Program-made: the position numbers and the translations under genes
IMG/VR virus record: IMGVR_UViG_3300045947_000237
Coordinates: 1-21,703 of that record
From: a virus
Length of the DNA: 21,703 nt
Reading direction: 5' to 3' (one strand)
The notes under the pieces: model-generated
What the model saw: the letters and a program-made list of their open reading frames with translations, nothing else
Databases searched by the model: none
What the model was told of the DNA's origin: nothing
In this document: positions 1-7,463 of the stretch, in pieces
Numbering within the stretch: position 1 is the stretch's first letter
Layout: every line of letters starts with the position of its first letter

Positions 1-2007
1 TTACGGTGCGGTGGCGTAAAGGATCCTGTATGCGCCGCCGAGCGGGATGTGCTCCTGGAGGGCGCGCTCAAGACGGTACTGATTGCGTGAACGCCCCCGG
101 TAATAGTGGGAGCGGGAATTGCCGACCTGGCCGCCGGCCTCCCACATGTAGTCCGCGGAGGGGAAGTTTCCGTCGAAATAGTCGAGCAGCCGGGAGTCCT
201 CTTCGACGAGGAGCTGGTCGGCCTGGAAGCGCATGAAGCTTCTGGTCGTGAACGGTCCGTTGGCGACGATCGCCTCCCACTTGGCGCCCTGGTAGGTGAC
301 GTGCGCGAGCGGTCCGTATCCGGCGGTCGCGGACCAGTTCGGGGCGGAGGCGGTGCCGGTGTAGGGGCGCCAGACCTGGTCGTCGCTGTCCGGCGGGATC
401 GGCCCGAAGAGGTACTGGACGCTGTTGGCGGCGTAGCCGACGATCAGGTCCAGGGTGCCTGAGTGGGTGACCGCGGTGGTGAAGGTGACCTTGATGCGGT
501 CCCACGGAGCCCCGCCGGTCGTGGGGTAGATCCTCGAAGTCTCGCCCCGTACCCATTCGGATCCGTCGTGCGCCCAGATGGTGACGGGCACGGACTCGAA
601 CTTCGGCCGCACGTACGCGGACGCGGTGTAGGTGGTGTCGGGCTTGAGCTGGTCGATCAGCGCGTTCCCGGAGGTCACCGCGCGCATGCCGGTGCGCTGT
701 ACGCTGCCGTCCACGAGCACCTGGACCGCGAAAGGGCCGGTGATCTCGAACTCCGCGCAGCCCGGGGTGACGCCCTCACCGCTGCGTGTGATCTTGGTGG
801 TCAGCTCGGTGGCGGCGTTGGTGCGGTAGCCGGTCACGTTGTTCTGGAAGCTGGGGTTGGAGACGTAGTTGACACGGTTGGCGCGGAGCTTGACGGTGAG
901 CTGCTTGGCGGGCTGCCAGGGCCTGGCCGGCGACGCTCCGGCGGGCCGCCCGGCCTGTGTGGTGGGCAGCATGAGGCGGTGTTCGTCGGCCCAGAAGGTG
1001 ATGGTGGTGAGCGTGGTGGCGGCGGTGATGCGGGGGACGACGGCGGCCCACACGGTGTTCGCGGGCATCTTCACGTAGCCCCAGGCGGTCTGCCAGCGCC
1101 TGGCTCCGGCGGTGGCGATGCGGGACTTCTGGATGACGGTGGAGTCGGGGTTGTCGATGTCGACGGGGTCCTGGCGGGCGATCATCGGGCTGCCGATGAA
1201 GTTGAAGTTCGCGTCGTAGGCGTTGACCTGGCAGTAGAAGCCGAGGCTGGGACGGTCGGTGGCGGCGGAGACCTGCGCGCGGTAGATGAACCCGGCCTGC
1301 ACGGGAACGAGCGCGTCGCGGGTCGGCAGCAGTCCGTAGCCGCCGGGCCCGGGAAGAGGCTGGACGGATCCCGTGGACACCTTCTGTCCGCCGTCGGCCG
1401 GTGTCCAGGGGGTGTAGCGCACACCGGAGTACGTGGATCTTTTGTTGCGGACGTTGGTGTACGTTCCGAAGTTCTTGACCTGGTCGTAGCTGTTGCCGGG
1501 TGTGGGACTGATGTAGCGGTAGAAGCCGGCGTACTCGCCGCAGGAGACGACGTCGGTGACCCGGCGGAACGTGGCGTTGTCGTCGACCAGCTGGTAGGTC
1601 GAGGCCACCGACGTCGGCAGGTACAGCACGCGGCCCTCGTAGGATCCCTGCTCCATCGTCAGCAGGTTCTGGCCCACCAGGTCTTCTTCGATGTCGGTGG
1701 CCGGCGGGGTCTTCTCGAACTGCATGTATGACAGCTGATGGATCTCTGCGTCGGCGGCCGAGGAGACGTAGCTGTAGGGGCGGGCGAACGCGGCCCGGGG
1801 GTAGACGTACCGTCCGGCCAGCCCTGGATAGTTGTTGGGGGCTGTCGCGGTGAGGGACAGCCGCAGCCACTGGTTGTTCGTTGCTGCGCCGGGAACGCGT
1901 ACGGTCCCCGCTGTCGCGTGGGAGAAGGCGGGGTCGTTGATGGACTGCTCGTCGGGGACGTGGGCGAACTCGGCGAAGGCTCCCTCGATGGGGCTCGGTG
2001 TGCTCAC
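1..2007 (-). CDS. Tail fibre / minor tail protein with CBM4/9-like domains
   Basis: 668 residues from GTG 2007, which overlaps the gpI-like stop as GTGA; the TAA is at bases 1-3, so the gene is complete. Residues ~225-347 (VPVQAGFIYRAQVSAATD, WGYVKMPANTVWAAVVPRI, ITFWADEHRLML) and ~377-550 (NRVNYVSNPSFQNNVTGY, LKPDTTYTASAYVRPKFESV, WDRIKVTFTTAVTHSG) look like two galactose-binding-fold CBM4/9-type domains, as in actinophage minor tail proteins. The end (~607-636, LLDYFDGNFPSADYMWEAGG then NSRSHYYRGRS) is the YFDG...Y.WEG...S.S motif common in those proteins. The first 200 residues have no match that I recognise. It is likely a surface-exposed adhesin. Open frame continues upstream to 2787 but is only a shadow of the preceding gene. 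Confidence 0.8.
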   Translation of the reverse strand: MSTPSPIEGAFAEFAHVPDEQSINDPAFSHATAGTVRVPGAATNNQWLRLSLTATAPNNYPGLAGRYVYPRAAFARPYSYVSSAADAEIHQLSYMQFEKTPPATDIEEDLVGQNLLTMEQGSYEGRVLYLPTSVASTYQLVDDNATFRRVTDVVSCGEYAGFYRYISPTPGNSYDQVKNFGTYTNVRNKRSTYSGVRYTPWTPADGGQKVSTGSVQPLPGPGGYGLLPTRDALVPVQAGFIYRAQVSAATDRPSLGFYCQVNAYDANFNFIGSPMIARQDPVDIDNPDSTVIQKSRIATAGARRWQTAWGYVKMPANTVWAAVVPRITAATTLTTITFWADEHRLMLPTTQAGRPAGASPARPWQPAKQLTVKLRANRVNYVSNPSFQNNVTGYRTNAATELTTKITRSGEGVTPGCAEFEITGPFAVQVLVDGSVQRTGMRAVTSGNALIDQLKPDTTYTASAYVRPKFESVPVTIWAHDGSEWVRGETSRIYPTTGGAPWDRIKVTFTTAVTHSGTLDLIVGYAANSVQYLFGPIPPDSDDQVWRPYTGTASAPNWSATAGYGPLAHVTYQGAKWEAIVANGPFTTRSFMRFQADQLLVEEDSRLLDYFDGNFPSADYMWEAGGQVGNSRSHYYRGRSRNQYRLERALQEHIPLGGAYRILYATAP

Positions 2008-5000
2008 GTCTTCTGTACCCTTTCCAGAATCCCGATTCCGAATTCGGTGTTGTTGGTGGAGTTGGTGACGTCTGCCAGCTGCTTCCACCCGCTGGCGTAC
2101 GTTCCCAGCTCTCGGACGTGGACCTGAATCCTGGATGTTCCGATCGTCACGCGCATGCGCGACCCGTACGGGAAAGCCGTCCAGGTGGCGAGCGGCGCCT
2201 GCTGGTCCACGGCGGTGACGTTCCCCGACGCGTCGAAGGTGATGAGCGTGTAGGTGAGCCGTTCGCGTGAGGCGAGGAAGTAGCGGCCCTGCGTGGATGT
2301 GCCGCCGTAGCGGAAGCACAGGCCGTGCTCCATCGTCGCGCCTTCGATCGGCTGCGGCGGGCTGACGAACGTCACGTACGCGGTCTCGTCGGTGGTGGCG
2401 GTGGTGTAGATCCAGCTCCGGTTGAACCGCAGGACCCGGCCGGCCTGCTTCTCCAGATCGGTGCTCTGTCCCCAGCTGGTGGGGTAGACGAGCCCGTTCT
2501 TGGTGGTGAAGTTGCCGCGCGCCCTGATCCAGGGGATCTGCACGCCCATCTGCCAGGGCGCCGGGACCGGCGGCGGCGTGGGCGTGGGGTTGGAGGACGG
2601 CGGGTAGATCGCTCCGTCGAACTCGAACCGGTCCAGGAGCTGCTGACGCGGGTCGTCGACCCGGGTGATGCCCATGCTGGAGCCCAGAGCGTCGTACCAC
2701 TGGATGGTGTTGTGGACCTGTGTGGTCCCCGCGGAGCGGTGGTGGTGGGAGGTGAAGGTGTACTTCTGCACGTCCAGTCCCAGCCACCGCCAGGACCGGT
2801 TGTTCGTGGAGTCACCGCTGGGCGCAGTCGAACGCACCTCGGGCAGAGCGCACTGGTAGATGTTCGAGGCCAGGGAGACGGTGTCGCCCTTCTTGTACAG
2901 GCTCGTGGAGTTCCATGCGGGCCGCACCGGCAGCGGGATGCACTGGTCGTGGACCTGCGCGGGATCGGGCAGCGACTGGTTGTCGTCCGGCTTGGGCCTG
3001 GAGGTCAGCTCCCACAGCCTGGGGTTGACGTCCGGCTTTCGGTCTTCGCTGGACACCAGCGCCCGGTAGACCGGCTCGTAGGGAAGCTGCTGCGGGTTGT
3101 AGGTGACGAACTGGCCGGTGAGGTAGCGGGTGTTGGCGGCCCACCCGGTGGTCTTGATGGCGCCGCCGCCCATCATGAACAGCTGCGACGGCTTGGGCGC
3201 CGACCCGGTGACGGCGACCGCGAGGGAGTTCCCCGGATAGGGCGGCTTGGGCGTTCCCGAGGGCCACACGCCGGTGTCCGGGCCGCGCACGGAGATCCAC
3301 ATGTATTCGGTCGAACCGTCGAACCGGTCGTTGTACATCGCGTTCGTGGAGGATCCCGTGGGCCGCCATGCGACGTTCCAGTTGCCGTAGCCGTCGGTGC
3401 CCGGGTTCCACTCGGAGTCGAAGTCGCGCAGCTGTCCAGCGGTGACCGGCTGCCAGTAGGTGCTGCCGGGGACGTTGGGTTCCTGCCCGCGGTTGGGGAG
3501 AGCGTCACGGTGCTGGAGGGTGAAGAAGTTCAGCAGGATACGTTTGCCGGTGGACAGCGGGCTGACGCTGGAGAACGTGACGTCGAGCTTGTTGCCGGTG
3601 GGGGACAGGTTGACGGGCCCGAGCCGGACCGGGCTCAGCTGCTGGCGTCCCTCACGGTAGGTGTCCTGCGGGGTGAGCACCGCCGACGACGATCCTGTGT
3701 CATTGGTCCATTTCACGCTGACCCGGCATCCGTCGGGGTCGCCCATGAGCGTGACGAAAATGTAGTGGGCCGGCGACTCCGCCGGCGGGGCCGGGAACGT
3801 GATCCGGATCCCGTCGCCGACGTTGGTGGCCTCGTACTGGAAGACGCTGTGGTAGGGGTAGGCGAGCGGCTCGTACTGCTCGCTGACCACCCCGGAGGGG
3901 ATCGCGGAGATCCACGACGGATTGATCTGGCCGGCCGAGTAGTCGATGTACCCGGCGATGGAGCGGTAGAGGCTGCCGCCGTAGGTGACCACCGGCGCGT
4001 ATCGGGTGGGGCTGATGTGCGTGCCGTAGGTGGCGTCGGGATCCCACACCGGGTAGACGGGCGTGGCGAACGCGGCCATGTCCTGGTCGTGGAGGATGTT
4101 GTAGCCGTCGGAGACGTCGGCCCCCCAGCCGGTCATAGACTCCGAGAGCGCCTTCACCGCGACGGGCGTACCGCGGTCCCGCTGGATCATCAGCGCATCC
4201 CTCATATACAGACGACGCAACTCCGCCATCGTCGGCAGGCTGTCCAGCAGGCCCAGCTGGTAGGCGATCAGACCGAGCTGCCGGTCCGAGCACTTCTGCG
4301 TGTCGTTCATGAACAGCATCCGGTCGTTCTCGCTCTTCATGACGTCGAAGAAGAACCCGAACACGCTCACGAAGTCCATGAGCTGCTGATTGACCGGAAT
4401 GAAACTCGCCGTGGTCTCGACCTGCGACACCTTGTACGGGCGCGGGATCAGGTCGTACAGCCGCTGCGTGTAGCGGTGGTCCTTGACCGCCAGGCCCACG
4501 CAGTACCCGGCCCGGATCCACGGCGCGGTGACGTCGGTGACCTCCCACACCCCGTCGGCGACGTGCGCTGCGGGGGTGAGGTTCTTCGTGTTCACCTTCA
4601 GACAGCGGTAGGAGACACCGTTGTCGATGACCATGTCGCCCGGCTGGTAGGTGCGCCATGACACGTAGGTGTCGAGCTGGCTGGAGACGAACACCGCGTA
4701 GTAGTAGGGACGCCCGTCGACCACGTTGTAGTCCAGGAACAGGTTCTCCGGGTCACCCGGAGGGTCCTCGTCGCTCTTCTGCTTCCCCGACGCGACGTCC
4801 AGCAGGATCACGCCGTCCTCGACGGTGTCCGGCACCCCGTACGGGGAACGCACCAGACGCAGCCTCGACCAGTCCTTCACCCCGGCGAGCGTCTTGGAGT
4901 CCTTCGTCTGGGCCGGGTTGTCCCAGGACACCTCCAGCCGCGAGTAGCCGGTCTGCTCGGCGACCATGTTTCCGGCGTCGAAAGCCAGATAAAGCGGCTG

Positions 5001-5045
5001 CCCGTATTTTTCCTTGCCGTAGAAATCGATCGCGTACTGGGCCAT
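2004..5045 (-). CDS. Large gpI-like baseplate/fibre protein with four carbohydrate-binding-like repeats
   Basis: 1013 residues. Residues ~30-125 look fibronectin-like (SRLEVSWDNP, RLRLVRSPYGVP, GRPYYYAVFV). Residues ~205-320 are P2 gpI-like, as in the proteins that link fibres to the wedge (FFFDVMKSENDRMLFMN, GLIAYQLGLLDSLPTMAELR, RDRGTPVAVKALSESMTGWG). Four segments share a W..(5)..Y..G..V...Y..(C/A/I)L/I...W layout like CBM5/12 modules: about 130-170 (WRTYQPGDMVIDNGVSYRCL), 334-380, 634-682 and 711-756 (WNSTSLYKKGDTVSLASNIY). A Pro-rich linker (818-830) precedes a LamG-like C-terminal sandwich (~845-1010). ATG 5045 lies three bases after the previous stop and has no clear Shine-Dalgarno, so coupling is likely. 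It probably anchors to the wedge and binds glycan. The domain count is by eye. Confidence 0.82.
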   Translation of the reverse strand: MAQYAIDFYGKEKYGQPLYLAFDAGNMVAEQTGYSRLEVSWDNPAQTKDSKTLAGVKDWSRLRLVRSPYGVPDTVEDGVILLDVASGKQKSDEDPPGDPENLFLDYNVVDGRPYYYAVFVSSQLDTYVSWRTYQPGDMVIDNGVSYRCLKVNTKNLTPAAHVADGVWEVTDVTAPWIRAGYCVGLAVKDHRYTQRLYDLIPRPYKVSQVETTASFIPVNQQLMDFVSVFGFFFDVMKSENDRMLFMNDTQKCSDRQLGLIAYQLGLLDSLPTMAELRRLYMRDALMIQRDRGTPVAVKALSESMTGWGADVSDGYNILHDQDMAAFATPVYPVWDPDATYGTHISPTRYAPVVTYGGSLYRSIAGYIDYSAGQINPSWISAIPSGVVSEQYEPLAYPYHSVFQYEATNVGDGIRITFPAPPAESPAHYIFVTLMGDPDGCRVSVKWTNDTGSSSAVLTPQDTYREGRQQLSPVRLGPVNLSPTGNKLDVTFSSVSPLSTGKRILLNFFTLQHRDALPNRGQEPNVPGSTYWQPVTAGQLRDFDSEWNPGTDGYGNWNVAWRPTGSSTNAMYNDRFDGSTEYMWISVRGPDTGVWPSGTPKPPYPGNSLAVAVTGSAPKPSQLFMMGGGAIKTTGWAANTRYLTGQFVTYNPQQLPYEPVYRALVSSEDRKPDVNPRLWELTSRPKPDDNQSLPDPAQVHDQCIPLPVRPAWNSTSLYKKGDTVSLASNIYQCALPEVRSTAPSGDSTNNRSWRWLGLDVQKYTFTSHHHRSAGTTQVHNTIQWYDALGSSMGITRVDDPRQQLLDRFEFDGAIYPPSSNPTPTPPPVPAPWQMGVQIPWIRARGNFTTKNGLVYPTSWGQSTDLEKQAGRVLRFNRSWIYTTATTDETAYVTFVSPPQPIEGATMEHGLCFRYGGTSTQGRYFLASRERLTYTLITFDASGNVTAVDQQAPLATWTAFPYGSRMRVTIGTSRIQVHVRELGTYASGWKQLADVTNSTNNTEFGIGILERVQKT

Positions 5046-5048
5046 GAG

Positions 5049-5825
5049 CTACACCGTGTCACGTGCGTAGATCAGTCCGATATTGCAGCTCGCGTCCACC
5101 GAAGAAGACGTCACACCGTGCTGGGACACCTGCACCTCGACGTACTGGTCCTTGGACCACTTGCCGGCCCAGGTGATGTTCAGCCGGTGGAAGATACCGT
5201 CCTCCGATTCCAGCAGGGAATCCTGGCCGCCGATCTCCTGCCCGTTGACCAGCATCCGGGTGTGCACGAAGTGGAAGTCGCCGCGCCGGTAGGGTCCGGG
5301 GTCCGCCTTGATCTGCGCGGTGATCATCCAGAACCCCGTCAGCCCGCAGTAGATCCGGGTGCCGCCCTGGTACATCCTGAACGGATCCCACACCGCGGAC
5401 GTCCACCGGAACGTCGACCAGTCGTTCGCGCCGGCCGTCACCGGCTGCCCCGACGCACGGATCTGCGCCACCGGCGTCTTGGGCTGCGTCGGCTTCTGCG
5501 GCTTGATCGCCCCCGGCTCCAGGTCCGAGGCGTCCAGCTGGATCAGCGTGGTCGCCCAGGTGAGCTGGCGCTGGAGTGCGTCGAGGCGTGTGCCGATGTC
5601 CGCGTACTTCTTGGCCCGGCCGAGGGCCAGTTCCGGGGGCGGCATTCTCTCGTTGGCGATGAAGGGCATGTTGAATCCCTCCCAGTTCGCGGGATTCGTG
5701 CCGACCGTCTTCTCGATGGCAGTGACCTCGTTCTGGAGGTCGTTGACGTGCGCCGCCCAGACGGTATCGATATTGTCCGTTTTCGGCAGGAAGGTCTTCA
5801 CCGATACCGGGTACACAGCAGGCAT
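5049..5825 (-). CDS. Small tail fibre / receptor-binding protein with C1q-like C-terminal domain
   Basis: 258 residues, from ATG 5825 with AAGGAG seven bases upstream. Residues 15-45 (KTDNIDTVWAAHVNDLQNEV, AIEKTVGTNP) are a phage fibre N-terminal motif often seen in Gram-positive phages. Residues about 67-97 form a short helical region (ALGRAKKYADIGTRLDALQR), possibly a trimeric coiled coil. A Pro/Lys-rich linker (101-120) leads to a jelly-roll-like domain (about 140-258: GLTGFWMITAQIKADPG, FHFVHTRMLVNGQEIGG, QYVEVQVSQHG) that resembles C1q/TNF-type heads. It probably attaches to the baseplate by its N-terminus and binds the host surface. The target is unknown. It sits between the gpJ and gpI-like genes, a normal place for fibres. 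Confidence 0.8.
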   Translation of the reverse strand: MPAVYPVSVKTFLPKTDNIDTVWAAHVNDLQNEVTAIEKTVGTNPANWEGFNMPFIANERMPPPELALGRAKKYADIGTRLDALQRQLTWATTLIQLDASDLEPGAIKPQKPTQPKTPVAQIRASGQPVTAGANDWSTFRWTSAVWDPFRMYQGGTRIYCGLTGFWMITAQIKADPGPYRRGDFHFVHTRMLVNGQEIGGQDSLLESEDGIFHRLNITWAGKWSKDQYVEVQVSQHGVTSSSVDASCNIGLIYARDTV

Positions 5826-5836
5826 TCTTGAACTCC

Positions 5837-7363
5837 TTACACGCCGCCCGCAGCGACGATCTCCATGAACCCAAGAACAGGAATCTCAAAATCCCGGCAC
5901 ACGATGTCCGCCGTCGAAGTAAATGTCTGATCACTACGCCGCATCAGCTGAATCTGAGCCCAGTCCACACCCGGCACCGACTGAATACGCCGGTACACCT
6001 GACTCAGGGAAACCCGCGAGCCGAACGTCGTCGCCGACGGAGAGAACAGACGCTGCATCGCCTTTTCCACCGCCAGCCTCACCGTGTCCCGCCGATACCG
6101 GGGCAGAACCTGAAGAAGAACCGGCAGCGTAGGCGGAGTACCCGCCGCGGAAAAATCGATCCGAACCAGAGCACCATTGGCCACCGTCACCACCACACCG
6201 GCCAGCGACCTCGCCGACACATACCGCACCACAGCATCCCGCTGCGCCTGCGTCGGCATATTGTTGTTCGGCCCCAGAACAAAAATCGTCACCGACGAAG
6301 CCGACACCGCGACCGCCTTGGCATCCCCGATACCCGGCACCGCAAGAGCCAGATCCGCATAGTCCTTCGCCGACACCGCACGCCCCAGCGTCCGAAACAG
6401 CCGCGGAGCATTCCCCCGGATCTGCTCAGTCGACTCCGCATCCGCCCCGCCGGCCATCGAAGAAGAAGCCTTGATCTCCACCCCCGACAAAGCTTCCGAG
6501 AAATCACGGATACGCCCCGACGGAATGTTCCCGTACGCCCCGCCACCCGTCCGGTACGCCGCACAGATCCGCAAGCCCGGCGGAGGAATCGCACCATCGG
6601 AACCGTCACCGAACACCACGTGCGTCGTACCGCGGTCGTCCGTGAAGGCCGTGAAAATCTGCGCGTCCGCGTCGGCGAGAAGAAAGTCCTGCCTGCGCAC
6701 CCACTCATCGCCGGCGACCCCGTCGTCCACGAACACGCGCACCGTGTCCAGCAGCACCGGGCCCTGGGCGAGGGTGAAGTCCTGGCTGAGCTTGCCGTCC
6801 GAGACGCCGATGTCCTCCACCAGCACCGAAACACCCGTGGTGGTGTCGCTGTCCGGATACAGGGACAGCAGCCGCGAGCCCTGCGTACGGCCCTCGACCA
6901 CCTTCACGTTCGTCTCCGATCCCGCCGCCGCCGACACCACCGCGTCGGCCGCCGTCTCGTACACCAGCGGCGAGTCGTACGCCTCCATGAACGAGGTGAT
7001 CACCCGCGTCCCCGCAGGAACCGTCACCGTCGTCGTCTGCCCCGGCGCCGGAGCCAGCGTCACAATCCCCGAAGCCGGAATCGCCACATGCGGCTCATAA
7101 CCGAGCTGCCGGGCAATCGCCACCACCGAAGACCGCTGCGTAGCCGTCAGCAGATACGCCTCGTCCTGAATCCTGTCTTGGTAGAAGCTGACGATGTCCC
7201 CGAGATAGGAAAACATCTCGACCAGCATCACACCGAAGTCAGCCGGCGACCTCGACGTCCACTCGGGAAAAACCTGCGTAGCGTACGCCAGCAGCGACTC
7301 GCGGTACCCCGTGTAATCCCGCGAGGTGTAATCCACCTGCGCGAGAATCCCCGTATCGGCCAC
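5837..7363 (-). CDS. Baseplate wedge protein, gpJ/gp6-like
   Basis: 508 residues from GTG 7363. The N-terminus (VDYTSRDYTGYRESLLAY, then SRSPADFGVMLVEMFSYLGD, TATQRSSVVAIARQLGYEP) is the usual opening of large gpJ-type wedge proteins. The centre has beta domains (VTVPAGTRVITSF, FGDGSDGAIPPPGLRICAAY, GGGAYGNIPSG). Then LFRTLGRAVSAKDYADLALA and VPGIGDAKAV form the hallmark of the family. The C-terminus (AVEKAMQRLFSP, LSQVYRRIQSVPGVDWAQI) matches the end domain. Six dimers form the wedge ring that couples receptor contact to sheath contraction. It follows gp25 and precedes the fibre genes, as in P2 and Afp. It ends with TAA, and the next gene's ribosome site overlaps this stop. Start could instead be GTG 7447 (28 more residues). 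Confidence 0.93.
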   Translation of the reverse strand: MADTGILAQVDYTSRDYTGYRESLLAYATQVFPEWTSRSPADFGVMLVEMFSYLGDIVSFYQDRIQDEAYLLTATQRSSVVAIARQLGYEPHVAIPASGIVTLAPAPGQTTTVTVPAGTRVITSFMEAYDSPLVYETAADAVVSAAAGSETNVKVVEGRTQGSRLLSLYPDSDTTTGVSVLVEDIGVSDGKLSQDFTLAQGPVLLDTVRVFVDDGVAGDEWVRRQDFLLADADAQIFTAFTDDRGTTHVVFGDGSDGAIPPPGLRICAAYRTGGGAYGNIPSGRIRDFSEALSGVEIKASSSMAGGADAESTEQIRGNAPRLFRTLGRAVSAKDYADLALAVPGIGDAKAVAVSASSVTIFVLGPNNNMPTQAQRDAVVRYVSARSLAGVVVTVANGALVRIDFSAAGTPPTLPVLLQVLPRYRRDTVRLAVEKAMQRLFSPSATTFGSRVSLSQVYRRIQSVPGVDWAQIQLMRRSDQTFTSTADIVCRDFEIPVLGFMEIVAAGGV

Positions 7364-7463
7364 CGCACACTCCCTCGAATCCTTGGCAGGAATGAGTGAG
7401 AAATGAATGCCAGGCTGATCGTCCCAGTCTACGAACACACCCCCCACACGCCGGTAATCTCCG
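7364..7463 (-). other. 100-nt leader between the gp25 fusion and the gpJ-like gene
   Basis: This is the longest gap in the cluster. It is open in the gpJ frame back to a GTG at 7447, but the codons near its end (ATT, CAT, TCA, CCT, GAT) are A/T-ending, unlike the neighbouring genes. The homology of the gpJ product also begins right after it. I therefore treat it as untranslated. No clear promoter or hairpin is seen. Confidence 0.4.
7370..7376 (-). promoter_or_regulatory. Ribosome binding site of the gpJ-like gene
   Basis: GAGGGAG lies six bases before GTG 7363 and supports that start over the in-frame GTG at 7447. Confidence 0.6.

Noticed and set aside
2008-2787. 260-codon N-terminal extension of the last fibre gene
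   Set aside because: The residues before the GTG at 2007 are Arg/His/Pro-rich and overlap the gpI-like gene. The real protein character begins at the GTG, which sits in a GTGA junction like others in the cluster.
2325-4661. 778-codon open frame on the plus strand
   Set aside because: It is antisense to the gpI-like gene, with Gly/Arg/Val-rich low-complexity translation and no ribosome site or motif.
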